Source: CADEDV01 sp964412375
GTDB taxonomy: Bacteria > Bacteroidota > Bacteroidia > Chitinophagales > Chitinophagaceae
Length of the DNA: 64,000 nt
NCBI GenBank assembly: GCA_964412375.1
Contig: CAYPOD010000007.1
Location: forward strand, 60,425-124,424
Direction: 5' to 3'
The notes beneath the pieces are model-generated. The model did no database searches, had not been told where the DNA came from, and worked only from the letters and a program-made list of their open reading frames with translations. Position 1 is the first letter of the stretch; every line of letters begins with the position of its first letter. Made by a program: the position numbers and the translations under genes. This document shows, piece by piece, positions 44,086 through 51,440 of this stretch.

Positions 44086-45740
44086 TTTATGGTAACGCTT
44101 TTTTCTGACGCACCGAGTTCATAGCTGATCTTCTCTTTCGCTTTGGATGCATCTGTGTTTTTAATAAGTATGTCCCGGCTCCTGTCGCCGCTGATACGGA
44201 ACAACAGTTCAGCACCGTTCTTATACGTAATCTTGTCGAAGGTCAGGTTATCACTATGCACCACATCCACTACGGGATTTGTCTCATCACTGATCACTTT
44301 GATATTGCGGAAAGTGATATTACTGGCTTCCTGTATATCAATTCCCTTTTTGGCCTGCAGCAACATGTTCTCCAGTACAATGTCTTTCACATGCATTTCA
44401 GGAAGACCTCTTACAAAAATTCCCTTCTCGGCGCCATTGCAATACACATTGCTGATATGAAAATTTTTAAATACAGGTGTAGTTTCGTCCACTGGTTTGA
44501 ATTCCACTTTTGGTAATTCTCTTTTCTCCCCGGCCATCGCAATAGGATCACGGGCCGCATAGTACATATCAAACAGGATGGCCTCACCGGGAATATCTTT
44601 CATGTAAATGTCTTTGATAAAGATATTCTCCACCACACCGCCGCGGCCCCTGGTAGTTTTGAAACGAAGTCCAATATCAGCCCCGATAAATGTGCAGTTG
44701 CTGACATAAATATTTTTGGCACCGCCACTCATTTCGCTGCCGATCACAAAACCACCATGTGAAGAATAAACCGTGCAGTTGCGGATGATCACATTCTCTG
44801 TGGGCATTCCTCTTTTTCTGCCTTCTGCATCACGGCCGCTTTTCATACACAAGGCATCATCGCCTACATCAAACACGGAGTTTTCGATCAATACGTTTTT
44901 GCAACTCTCCACATCAATGCCATCACCATTCTGTGCATACCAGGGATTTTTTACCGAAATATTTCTCACCGTGAGATGCTCACTCATCAGCGGGTGCATG
45001 CACCAGGCCGGTGAATTCTGAAAAGTCACACCTTCCAGCAGGATATATTTACAGTTAGTAAGTAATAACAAATTGGGGCGGAGAAAATCTTTGACGCTTT
45101 CATAAAAGGCTGCATTTTTTTCCGGGGAAATAGCCCCGGGGTTGGTTAGCTTTGAACCTTTCAGTGATTTTTCTGTAGGATACCATATTTTTTTATCCTC
45201 ACTCAGTACACCACCTGAAGCCAGCAGTTTTTTCCAGTTGGATTCGGTGAGTTTATCTTTTTTCACCATGCGCCAGGCATCACCGTTACCATCAATAATG
45301 CCTTTGCCTGTAATAGCAATATTAGAAGCACCTGTTGCAGAGATGGGCGACTGGTTTCTCATCTGCGGCAGCCCTTCCCAGTTGGCCGCCACCAGCGGAT
45401 ACTGATCAAAATCTTTTGTGAAAAGCAAGGTAGCGCCGTTGGCAAGATGAAGGTTGATATTGCTTTTTAAAACGATGGGACCTGTTAACCACAAACCGGC
45501 TGGAATCAACACCACACCACCGCCTTTTTTGTGCATTGCTTCAATGGCTGCCTGTATGCTTTTTGTGTTGAGGCAATTGCCATCAGCAACAGCGCCATGT
45601 TTTAAAATGGAAACAGTGTCTTTTTTAAATTTTGGAGCAATGACTACAGGTAACTTGGCTTTGAAACCAGTAGCGCCGGGTTGCGACAAGGAAGCAAAAG
45701 AAAAAAGAATAAAGACCGGTATCCCAAAAACCTTTTTCAT
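44082..45740 (-). CDS. polygalacturonase (GH28), exported
   Basis: 552 residues with a signal peptide (MKKVFGIPVFILFSFASLSQ). Pectate-lyase-like start LKHGAVADGNCLNTKSIQAAIEAMH, then the beta-helix with the GH28 motifs: QNGDGIDVES and VGDDALCMKS (the three catalytic Asp), SHGGFVIGSEMSGG (the His) and LRFKTTRGRGG (the RIK-type Arg/Lys). It hydrolyses alpha-1,4-galacturonan, possibly from the non-reducing end. First gene of the tight GH28-GH105-CE8-uxaB-uxaA operon, with its own promoter at 45793-45823. Confidence 0.93.
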   Translation of the reverse strand: MKKVFGIPVFILFSFASLSQPGATGFKAKLPVVIAPKFKKDTVSILKHGAVADGNCLNTKSIQAAIEAMHKKGGGVVLIPAGLWLTGPIVLKSNINLHLANGATLLFTKDFDQYPLVAANWEGLPQMRNQSPISATGASNIAITGKGIIDGNGDAWRMVKKDKLTESNWKKLLASGGVLSEDKKIWYPTEKSLKGSKLTNPGAISPEKNAAFYESVKDFLRPNLLLLTNCKYILLEGVTFQNSPAWCMHPLMSEHLTVRNISVKNPWYAQNGDGIDVESCKNVLIENSVFDVGDDALCMKSGRDAEGRKRGMPTENVIIRNCTVYSSHGGFVIGSEMSGGAKNIYVSNCTFIGADIGLRFKTTRGRGGVVENIFIKDIYMKDIPGEAILFDMYYAARDPIAMAGEKRELPKVEFKPVDETTPVFKNFHISNVYCNGAEKGIFVRGLPEMHVKDIVLENMLLQAKKGIDIQEASNITFRNIKVISDETNPVVDVVHSDNLTFDKITYKNGAELLFRISGDRSRDILIKNTDASKAKEKISYELGASEKSVTIK

Positions 45741-45792
45741 ACTGACAAATGAATCGTTTTAAAATCGTTGTCTTCAAGCCGTTACCACATTA

Positions 45793-45823
45793 CAATTTTA
45801 CCCTAAACCCTGTCATTTTCAAG
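45793..45823 (-). promoter_or_regulatory. promoter of the GH28-uxaA operon
   Basis: On the minus strand, CTTG (45823-45820) is followed after exactly 19 bases by TAAAATTG (45800-45793). Each element has one mismatch from TTTG and TAnnTTTG. It lies 53 bases before the GH28 start, in a 169-base gap that has no gene. Confidence 0.5.
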
Positions 45824-45844
45824 GGTTTCCGGGGGCTTTATTTA

Positions 45845-45858
45845 CGCAAACGTTGCCG
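45845..45858. promoter_or_regulatory. LacI-type operator-like dyad
   Basis: CGCAAACGTTGCCG has the CGCAA..CGTTGCG-like shape of LacI-family operators (GCAA and TTGC arms around a central CG). It is about 20 bases upstream of the -33 element of the GH28 promoter. No LacI-family gene is in the window. Confidence 0.3.
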
Positions 45859-45909
45859 GGAACGGTACCGGTTTTTTGTAAAGCTTCCCTGCTGCTTTTC
45901 AGGCCCTTT

Positions 45910-46341
45910 TCAGGTCAATCGCACCGCCTGCCGGGCCAGCAATTTCCAGCCACCTTTTTGCTTTTGCCAGATCAGCAATATGCGGATGTTTGCTTCACCC
46001 GGCCGGCCGCCGTCATTGGTTTTTGCTCTAAAAATGTGACGGACTATTGCTACTTTTCCGCTGATGCTGATGGTTTGCTCTGAAAGATCAATAGAAACAA
46101 AATCGGAATTGCCATTAGCAATGTTGGTGACAAAAGCATTCTTGTCTTCTACCTTTCCGCTGCTATGACCATAGCTAAGCTGGTCAGCAGCCAGTTTTTC
46201 CAGCATGGTCTTATCAGCATCAACCATGGCCTTTCGTAACTGCTCCACAGCATCGGCTACGGCCTGTTCGTCTTTTGATTGTGCACTCATTGTTATTACT
46301 GATAGAAGAAGAATCGCTAAGGATGCAATGATATTTTTCAT
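45910..46341 (-). CDS. exported NTF2-like/DUF4440 protein
   Basis: 143 residues: a signal peptide (MKNIIASLAILLLSVITMSAQS), then a single cone-shaped NTF2-like fold with AVADAVEQLRKAMVDADKTMLEKLAADQLSYGHSSG and a C-terminal strand pair ending WKLLARQAVRLT. DUF4440 members are varied and often bind small ligands; no catalytic role is known. It sits inside the pectin locus between the Gfo/Idh/MocA gene and GH28, separated from both by more than 100 bases, so it may be an independent unit. Confidence 0.8.
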   Translation of the reverse strand: MKNIIASLAILLLSVITMSAQSKDEQAVADAVEQLRKAMVDADKTMLEKLAADQLSYGHSSGKVEDKNAFVTNIANGNSDFVSIDLSEQTISISGKVAIVRHIFRAKTNDGGRPGEANIRILLIWQKQKGGWKLLARQAVRLT

Positions 46342-46448
46342 ACTTGTTAATTTTTAATAAACAAAATACGGAACACAGATGACAATGGCCTGCATACTTA
46401 CACAACTTTTATGCTTAGTATCCTTTCCCCCGTGTCATATATTTCCTT

Positions 46449-47840
46449 TCAAAACCTGTTTTTCATTGGTACCAGGTCAGTCAGTTCTGCAATCTTTACC
46501 GGCCGTTTTAATTCTATACTTTTTCTTGCAGCTATGCCAATCAGTATGGACATGGCCCCTTCTCTTGTTCCCGCCATCACCTGGTGCGGGTTATCCTTAG
46601 TATCTGCAAATAGCCGGCGGTGCATTCTCACATCACCACCCCCGTGTCCGCCTTTTATCTTTGGCGTGGTGTATATCTCGTAGGTTTTGGCAAAATTGTC
46701 CATCACCATGATCTCCCTGAACTCACCCGGAACGGCATCGTCGGCATTACTCATTTCTACGGCATGACGGTTGGCCTGGTCAGTCACTATTTTTTCCTGG
46801 TAAGGAATATCGTCCCATGTTTCCATTCTTCCTTCCGTGCCATTAAATGCAATGCGCCAGCCCTCATAAGGAGAATAAGTGGTCAGCGAGTAATTTACCA
46901 GCACGCCATTCGCATATTTTATCTGGGCTGACATCTTATCATAAATATCAATTTCGTTTCGCCACACACAACCATCGCGGATATACCCGTCATGCTCTTC
47001 GTTCTTCACATAAAGATCATTCAGCCATTCATTTTGTGTGATGTCGAAATAGAATTTGCAGTTAGGCTTATGTTCACATCCCCTGCATTTCGTTCCGCGA
47101 AAAGTATTGTTCTTTCCGTAATGTTCCAATGCGCCATAGGCGCTTACTTCCACCGGCTCACTGTTGAGCCACCAGTTCAGCAGGTCAAAATGATGCGTGG
47201 CCTTATGCACCCAAAGCGAACCGCTGTGTTTCGTAATTCCATGCCAGCGGCGGAAATAATCCGCCCCATGATAGACATTGAGATACCAGTTAAAATCTAC
47301 TGATGTTACTTTGCCGATCCTTTTTTTCACCAGCAACTCCTTCATCTGCATGGCATGTACACCATGCCGATAGTTGAAAGCCACTGTCATTTTTTTGCCC
47401 GTTCGTTTTTCCGCATCAAGAATACGTTTGCATTTCACTTCATCTGTTGTCATTGGTTTTTCAGTGATAACGTTGCAGCCCGCCTCCAATGCTTTCACGA
47501 TATGTTCATCATGCAAGCCATCCACGGTGGTGACGATCACATAGTCCGGTTTTGTTTCCCGCAGCATTTTATTATAATCAGTATAAGTGCTGCAATCCAC
47601 ATTCATGGTGGTTTTTGCAAAGGCAAGACGACCGGGATTGATATCACAAAGGCCGGCGAATTCCACTACATCACCGAATTTTTTCAGCAGGTCACGGCCC
47701 CAGAAGCCGGTGCCGCGGTGACCGGTTCCGATCATGGCCAGGCGGAGTTTTTTGCCAGTGAAGGCAAAAGACTCAAACGGGTGCAGCATCAGTGCGGTGC
47801 CGGCGGCGGCGGTATAACCTAAAAATTTGCGGCGTTGCAT
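46449..47840 (-). CDS. Gfo/Idh/MocA family protein, exported, possible NAD-dependent glycosidase
   Basis: 463 residues. The N terminus MQRRKFLGYTAAAGTALML looks like a Tat signal. Rossmann motif LAMIGTGHRGTGFWG; EKPMTTDEVKCK is the family EKP motif; the substrate domain has SLWVHKATHHFDLLNWWL. A Cys cluster KCRGCEHKPNCKFYF (C-x2-C-x5-C, about 280) suggests a bound metal. Exported members with tightly bound NAD include GH109-type glycosidases that use a transient oxidation, so this one may cleave a glycosidic bond rather than act as a free dehydrogenase. The substrate is not evident. Confidence 0.85.
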   Translation of the reverse strand: MQRRKFLGYTAAAGTALMLHPFESFAFTGKKLRLAMIGTGHRGTGFWGRDLLKKFGDVVEFAGLCDINPGRLAFAKTTMNVDCSTYTDYNKMLRETKPDYVIVTTVDGLHDEHIVKALEAGCNVITEKPMTTDEVKCKRILDAEKRTGKKMTVAFNYRHGVHAMQMKELLVKKRIGKVTSVDFNWYLNVYHGADYFRRWHGITKHSGSLWVHKATHHFDLLNWWLNSEPVEVSAYGALEHYGKNNTFRGTKCRGCEHKPNCKFYFDITQNEWLNDLYVKNEEHDGYIRDGCVWRNEIDIYDKMSAQIKYANGVLVNYSLTTYSPYEGWRIAFNGTEGRMETWDDIPYQEKIVTDQANRHAVEMSNADDAVPGEFREIMVMDNFAKTYEIYTTPKIKGGHGGGDVRMHRRLFADTKDNPHQVMAGTREGAMSILIGIAARKSIELKRPVKIAELTDLVPMKNRF

Positions 47841-47857
47841 ATGAGTCGTTTTATGTT

Positions 47858-47925
47858 GAACCCCTACGGGGTTCTATTTGAAATATTATTGTCTTTTCTA
47901 CCAATATTTTGTCCCTACGGGACAA
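47858..47925. repeat. pair of REP-like palindromes
   Basis: GAACCCCTACGGGGTTC (47858-47874) and TTGTCCCTACGGGACAA (47909-47925) are both perfect odd-length palindromes around CCCTACGGG, 34 bases apart. They lie in the 195-base gap between the Gfo/Idh/MocA start and the GH43 stop. The shared core and the similar unit near 37865 point to a dispersed repeat family. Confidence 0.65.
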
Positions 47926-48035
47926 TTTTTTCGCTTGTGCTCTTAACTTTTTGTCATTTCAAGAATTATCAGCAACACATGAATATTCGAATAGCCGGTC
48001 TGTGTTTCATCAAAACTCTCTGCCAACTGTCAACG

Positions 48036-49649
48036 TCAATTGCCGTTGTCCTCAAACCGTATCCAATCCACATCTGCAAACCCCGCATCATTGGTACTAT
48101 TGCTGCGCAAACAAAACAAACCGAGCTTTGCTCCCACCCAGCGACCCGGTTTTGCCGTAAATGAATGTTCAATTGCCGAATAATTTACGCCATCTCCTCC
48201 ATATGAGAACCGGCAAATGCCCCGGGCACTCACTTTCACCCGGAGATAGATGGTTCCGGGATTTATCGGCCCAATGACGGTTTGCTTTTCTGGCATTCCC
48301 TTATCAGCCTGCTGACATTCATTATAAGTAATATAAACCGTATCATTTCTTTTCTGCAAACTGATGTATGCATAATCAGCACCATGAATGACAAAACCAA
48401 ACTGCTCCTTGTCATGCCGGGGTTTGAAATCTAATTTTACTGTTGCTGTAAATTCATCAGCAGGAAATTTCTGACCTAAAATATTCGGTGTATTCCACAA
48501 TCCTTTTACCGAATCCGGCTGATAAACTGAAAACATCCGCAAGGTTCCTGCTGCTGTCGGAAATGCCCATCCTTCTTTGGGGTTGGCCTGCCATTGCCAT
48601 TGTAAACCCAATTTTGATTTATTAAACTCATCACTGTCTGCAACAGTTGTAACAGGATAGGTTTTACCAACATTTGGTTTTTTATACTCTGATACAGGTT
48701 CTCCTTTTCCATCGTCGTCTTTGTCTTCACCGATCACCGGCCAGTCGTTCACCCATTTCATGGGATTGAGATGCACCACTCTCCCATAAGCTTCTTTATC
48801 CTGGAAATGAAGAAACCAATGCTCCCCTGTCTTCGTATCCACCCATGCACCCTGGTGTGGTCCATTGATAGTTGTGCTGCCCTGTTCCATGACCACTTTT
48901 CTTTCATAAGGACCATACACATTTTTGCTACGCAAAACAGTTTGCCATCCTGTGCTCACACCACCAGCAGGAGCAAAAATGTAATAGTAACCATTGCGCT
49001 TATAAAATTTCGGGCCTTCGATCGTCGGGTCTTTTTCATGTCCATCATATATCATCACCGGATCACCGATGATCTTTGTTCCTTCTTTATTCATTTCCTT
49101 TACCACAATGATAGATTTAAAACCGGCCCTGCTGCCTGCATAGGCATGAACGAGATACACTTTACCATTATCATCCCATAACGGGCAAGGGTCTATCAAT
49201 CCTTTCCCTGCTTCTATCATTATTGGATCGCTCCAGGGGCCCAAAATATTTTTTGCCTTTGTGAGATAGATACCAAAATCGGGATCGGGATAATAGATAT
49301 AAAATTCGCCGTTGTGGTAACGGATACTTGGTGCCCACACACCCCCTCCATGCTGCACTTTGCTGAAATGATCAAAAGGGGGTTGTTTTTTCAACGCATG
49401 CCCGATCAGTTTCCAGTTCACCAAATCCTTTGAATGCAATATCGGCAAGACCGGTACATGATTGAAGCTGGAGGCAATCATATAATACTCATCCCCCACT
49501 CTAATCGCATCCGGGTCGCTGTAATCAGCATGAAGAACAGGATTTTTATAAGTGCCGTTGCCATTGTCAGCCACCCATACGTTGGAAAAGACCTGTGCAT
49601 CAGCACAAAAGCACTTTGAAAAGATAATTAAATAAAAAAAGTATCTCAC
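48036..49649 (-). CDS. glycoside hydrolase family 43, exported
   Basis: 537 residues from a GTG start, with a short signal peptide (MRYFFYLIIFSKCFCADAQ). The five-bladed propeller occupies about 25-320: YSDPDAIRVGDEYYMIAS (catalytic base Asp45), GLIDPCPLWDDNGKVYLVHA (second Asp) and TIEGPKFYKRNGYYY (general acid Glu). The C-terminal 200 residues form a beta-sandwich as in GH43 subfamilies with an added concanavalin-like domain. Beta-xylosidase or alpha-L-arabinofuranosidase action on pectin side chains is expected; which one cannot be told. Confidence 0.9.
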   Translation of the reverse strand: MRYFFYLIIFSKCFCADAQVFSNVWVADNGNGTYKNPVLHADYSDPDAIRVGDEYYMIASSFNHVPVLPILHSKDLVNWKLIGHALKKQPPFDHFSKVQHGGGVWAPSIRYHNGEFYIYYPDPDFGIYLTKAKNILGPWSDPIMIEAGKGLIDPCPLWDDNGKVYLVHAYAGSRAGFKSIIVVKEMNKEGTKIIGDPVMIYDGHEKDPTIEGPKFYKRNGYYYIFAPAGGVSTGWQTVLRSKNVYGPYERKVVMEQGSTTINGPHQGAWVDTKTGEHWFLHFQDKEAYGRVVHLNPMKWVNDWPVIGEDKDDDGKGEPVSEYKKPNVGKTYPVTTVADSDEFNKSKLGLQWQWQANPKEGWAFPTAAGTLRMFSVYQPDSVKGLWNTPNILGQKFPADEFTATVKLDFKPRHDKEQFGFVIHGADYAYISLQKRNDTVYITYNECQQADKGMPEKQTVIGPINPGTIYLRVKVSARGICRFSYGGDGVNYSAIEHSFTAKPGRWVGAKLGLFCLRSNSTNDAGFADVDWIRFEDNGN

Positions 49650-49676
49650 CGATTAACTTATTAACCCATTAACCAA

Positions 49677-50630
49677 TCACTTTTTCTCCGGGTTCCATTC
49701 ACCCAAAATATTTTTTATTGCATATTTTTTTACTTCCTCATCACTGAGTTGTTTAGCCCACTTTACTCTTGATACTTTATTAGCACCGGGACCACTGCTA
49801 TTGTATTCTGCGTAACGGGCTGTTGTTTCATTGGCAGGATTGCGCCAGTTGTCCCAGCCACCGGGAATGATATGATTATCTATCCAACAGTTGATATATG
49901 TGACGCTGGCAGTAGGCGACCAGGGACGGCCCAGTGAAACTTTGTTGATATTGCTATCGGCTGTGAGTTTGCAATTAAAGAATACAAACCCAAACGGAAT
50001 GATGCTATTGGTTGATGCTGCGGTAACGTGGCTGTTCTTGCGGCTGTGTATATGACAGTTTTTGAAAACAGCCGTAGCAGCGCCGAAAATAAAATCCGTG
50101 GTTCCTTCAATATAACAATCCCGGAAATAATGTTTTACTCCGCTGCCGCTGAGAAATAACACATCCTGGTTGCCCAGCATCCGGCAGTTGATAAACGAAG
50201 CCCTGTTCCCTTCCACCCGAAGGGCAACCGCCTGCCCTGCTGTGAAACCCGCATTATTTTCAAAGGTTATATTCTCTGCATGAAAATCGTTGCCGTACAC
50301 AAAGAAAGAAGCACAGGTCCAAGTGTTGAGTGTATCACCATTGGGCAGTTTGGTGCCTGCATGGTTGTCATAAGTGAGAATGGTTTGCAATTTATCTTCC
50401 CCTTTCAGGGTTATAAAATTTTTCCGTGCATCCACAATGATGACCTCTTTATACACTCCCTTCTTTACAAATACGGTGACAGGTTTATCATTGCCTGCAG
50501 GAATGGCATCCAGCGCTGCCTGCACCGTTGTATGGTTGCCGCTGCCGTCTTTTGCCACCGTGATCACCTGTTGTGCTGTTAAAACAGCTGATATAAGAAG
50601 GAATAATATGATCATTGCGGGTTGTCGCAT
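49677..50630 (-). CDS. pectin methylesterase (CE8), canonical
   Basis: 317 residues with a signal peptide (MRQPAMIILFLLISAVLTAQ). All CE8 motifs are standard: GQAVALRVEG, MLGNQDVLFL, EGTTDFIFGAATA with the catalytic Asp, and SLGRPWSPTASV with the Arg. It frees galacturonan from methyl esters before lyase and polygalacturonase attack. Starts seven bases after the acetylesterase stop. Compare the divergent CE8 at 41126. Confidence 0.94.
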   Translation of the reverse strand: MRQPAMIILFLLISAVLTAQQVITVAKDGSGNHTTVQAALDAIPAGNDKPVTVFVKKGVYKEVIIVDARKNFITLKGEDKLQTILTYDNHAGTKLPNGDTLNTWTCASFFVYGNDFHAENITFENNAGFTAGQAVALRVEGNRASFINCRMLGNQDVLFLSGSGVKHYFRDCYIEGTTDFIFGAATAVFKNCHIHSRKNSHVTAASTNSIIPFGFVFFNCKLTADSNINKVSLGRPWSPTASVTYINCWIDNHIIPGGWDNWRNPANETTARYAEYNSSGPGANKVSRVKWAKQLSDEEVKKYAIKNILGEWNPEKK

Positions 50631-50636
50631 AGTGTT

Positions 50637-51398
50637 TCATTTTACCACCGGTTTCACAATCCTGTTTGCCAGATCGGGTGCAATGGTTTTTAATTCCGAC
50701 AAAACCAGTTGTGCAATCAGCCTTGCGCCTAATTCACTGAAATGTGTATTATCATTTTTCCCTTCAGGATAGTTGGGATGCTCGCCGGGTTGCAATTGCA
50801 GGAATAATAATTTTGAATTTATTTCCCCAAACTGTTGATACAAATTCCTGCTTTTTTCATCGAGGTCAATAAACAAAACTCCTGTTTCTTTTACCACTTC
50901 CCTGACCAGTGCTGAATACTCCTTATGTGTTTCAACAGCCTTTCCTTCCTTATCAAATTTTCTGCGGGAAACGGGAGTGAGCAGAACAGGAATGGCTTTC
51001 TTATCTCTTGTTTCCCTGATAAAGCGGGTAAGATTTATTTTAAAAGTATCCGGTGTGGTATAACGCTCCAGTTTTTCTTTTGCCTCATCGTTATGGCCAA
51101 ACTGGATAAATACATAATCGCCTTCCTTTGCCTCATCCATAATGGATTTCCACAGTCCTTCACTGAGAAATGTTTTGGTGCTGCGTCCGTTCTTTGCCCG
51201 GTTCACCACTTTTACCGTTGAATCCCAGAAATGCACAAATGGCATTCCCCAGCCAGTTTCGGGAAAAGCCTTTGGATCTTTCACAGATAGGGTGGAGTCA
51301 CCTGCAAGAAAAAGAGTAGTCTTATCCTTTTTGGAAAGAAAAAGGCCCGTCATGCATAACAGTAAACCGGGAAAAAATAACCTGAACATGTGATACAT
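50637..51398 (-). CDS. rhamnogalacturonan acetylesterase (CE12-like GDSL hydrolase)
   Basis: 253 residues with a signal peptide (MFRLFFPGLLLCMTGLFLS). SGNH blocks: FLAGDSTLSV (Ser), GWGMPF (Gly), FIQFGHNDE (Asn) and NDNTHFSELGA (Asp, His). This is the CE12 arrangement, and it removes acetyl groups from rhamnogalacturonan. Two Met codons near the start (51398 and 51389) both allow the signal. A 12-bp hairpin lies just before its start, after the lyase stop. Confidence 0.9.
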   Translation of the reverse strand: MYHMFRLFFPGLLLCMTGLFLSKKDKTTLFLAGDSTLSVKDPKAFPETGWGMPFVHFWDSTVKVVNRAKNGRSTKTFLSEGLWKSIMDEAKEGDYVFIQFGHNDEAKEKLERYTTPDTFKINLTRFIRETRDKKAIPVLLTPVSRRKFDKEGKAVETHKEYSALVREVVKETGVLFIDLDEKSRNLYQQFGEINSKLLFLQLQPGEHPNYPEGKNDNTHFSELGARLIAQLVLSELKTIAPDLANRIVKPVVK

Positions 51399-51401
51399 AA
51401 T

Positions 51402-51431
51402 CGTAAGCCCCTGTTAGGGCAGGGGCTTACG
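51402..51431. other. strong intercistronic hairpin
   Basis: CGTAAGCCCCTG (51402-51413) pairs perfectly with CAGGGGCTTACG (51420-51431) around a six-base loop. It fills the gap between the 1680-residue lyase gene and the acetylesterase gene. There is no T run on either side, so it is more likely an mRNA processing or stability element, or a REP-like repeat, than a terminator. Confidence 0.65.
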
Positions 51432-51440
51432 GTGTTTAAT

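Noticed and set aside
45741..45909. Small gene in the 169-base gap upstream of GH28
   Set aside because: The open frames there run into the NTF2-like gene antisense and have no features; the gap is better explained by the promoter and operator-like site.
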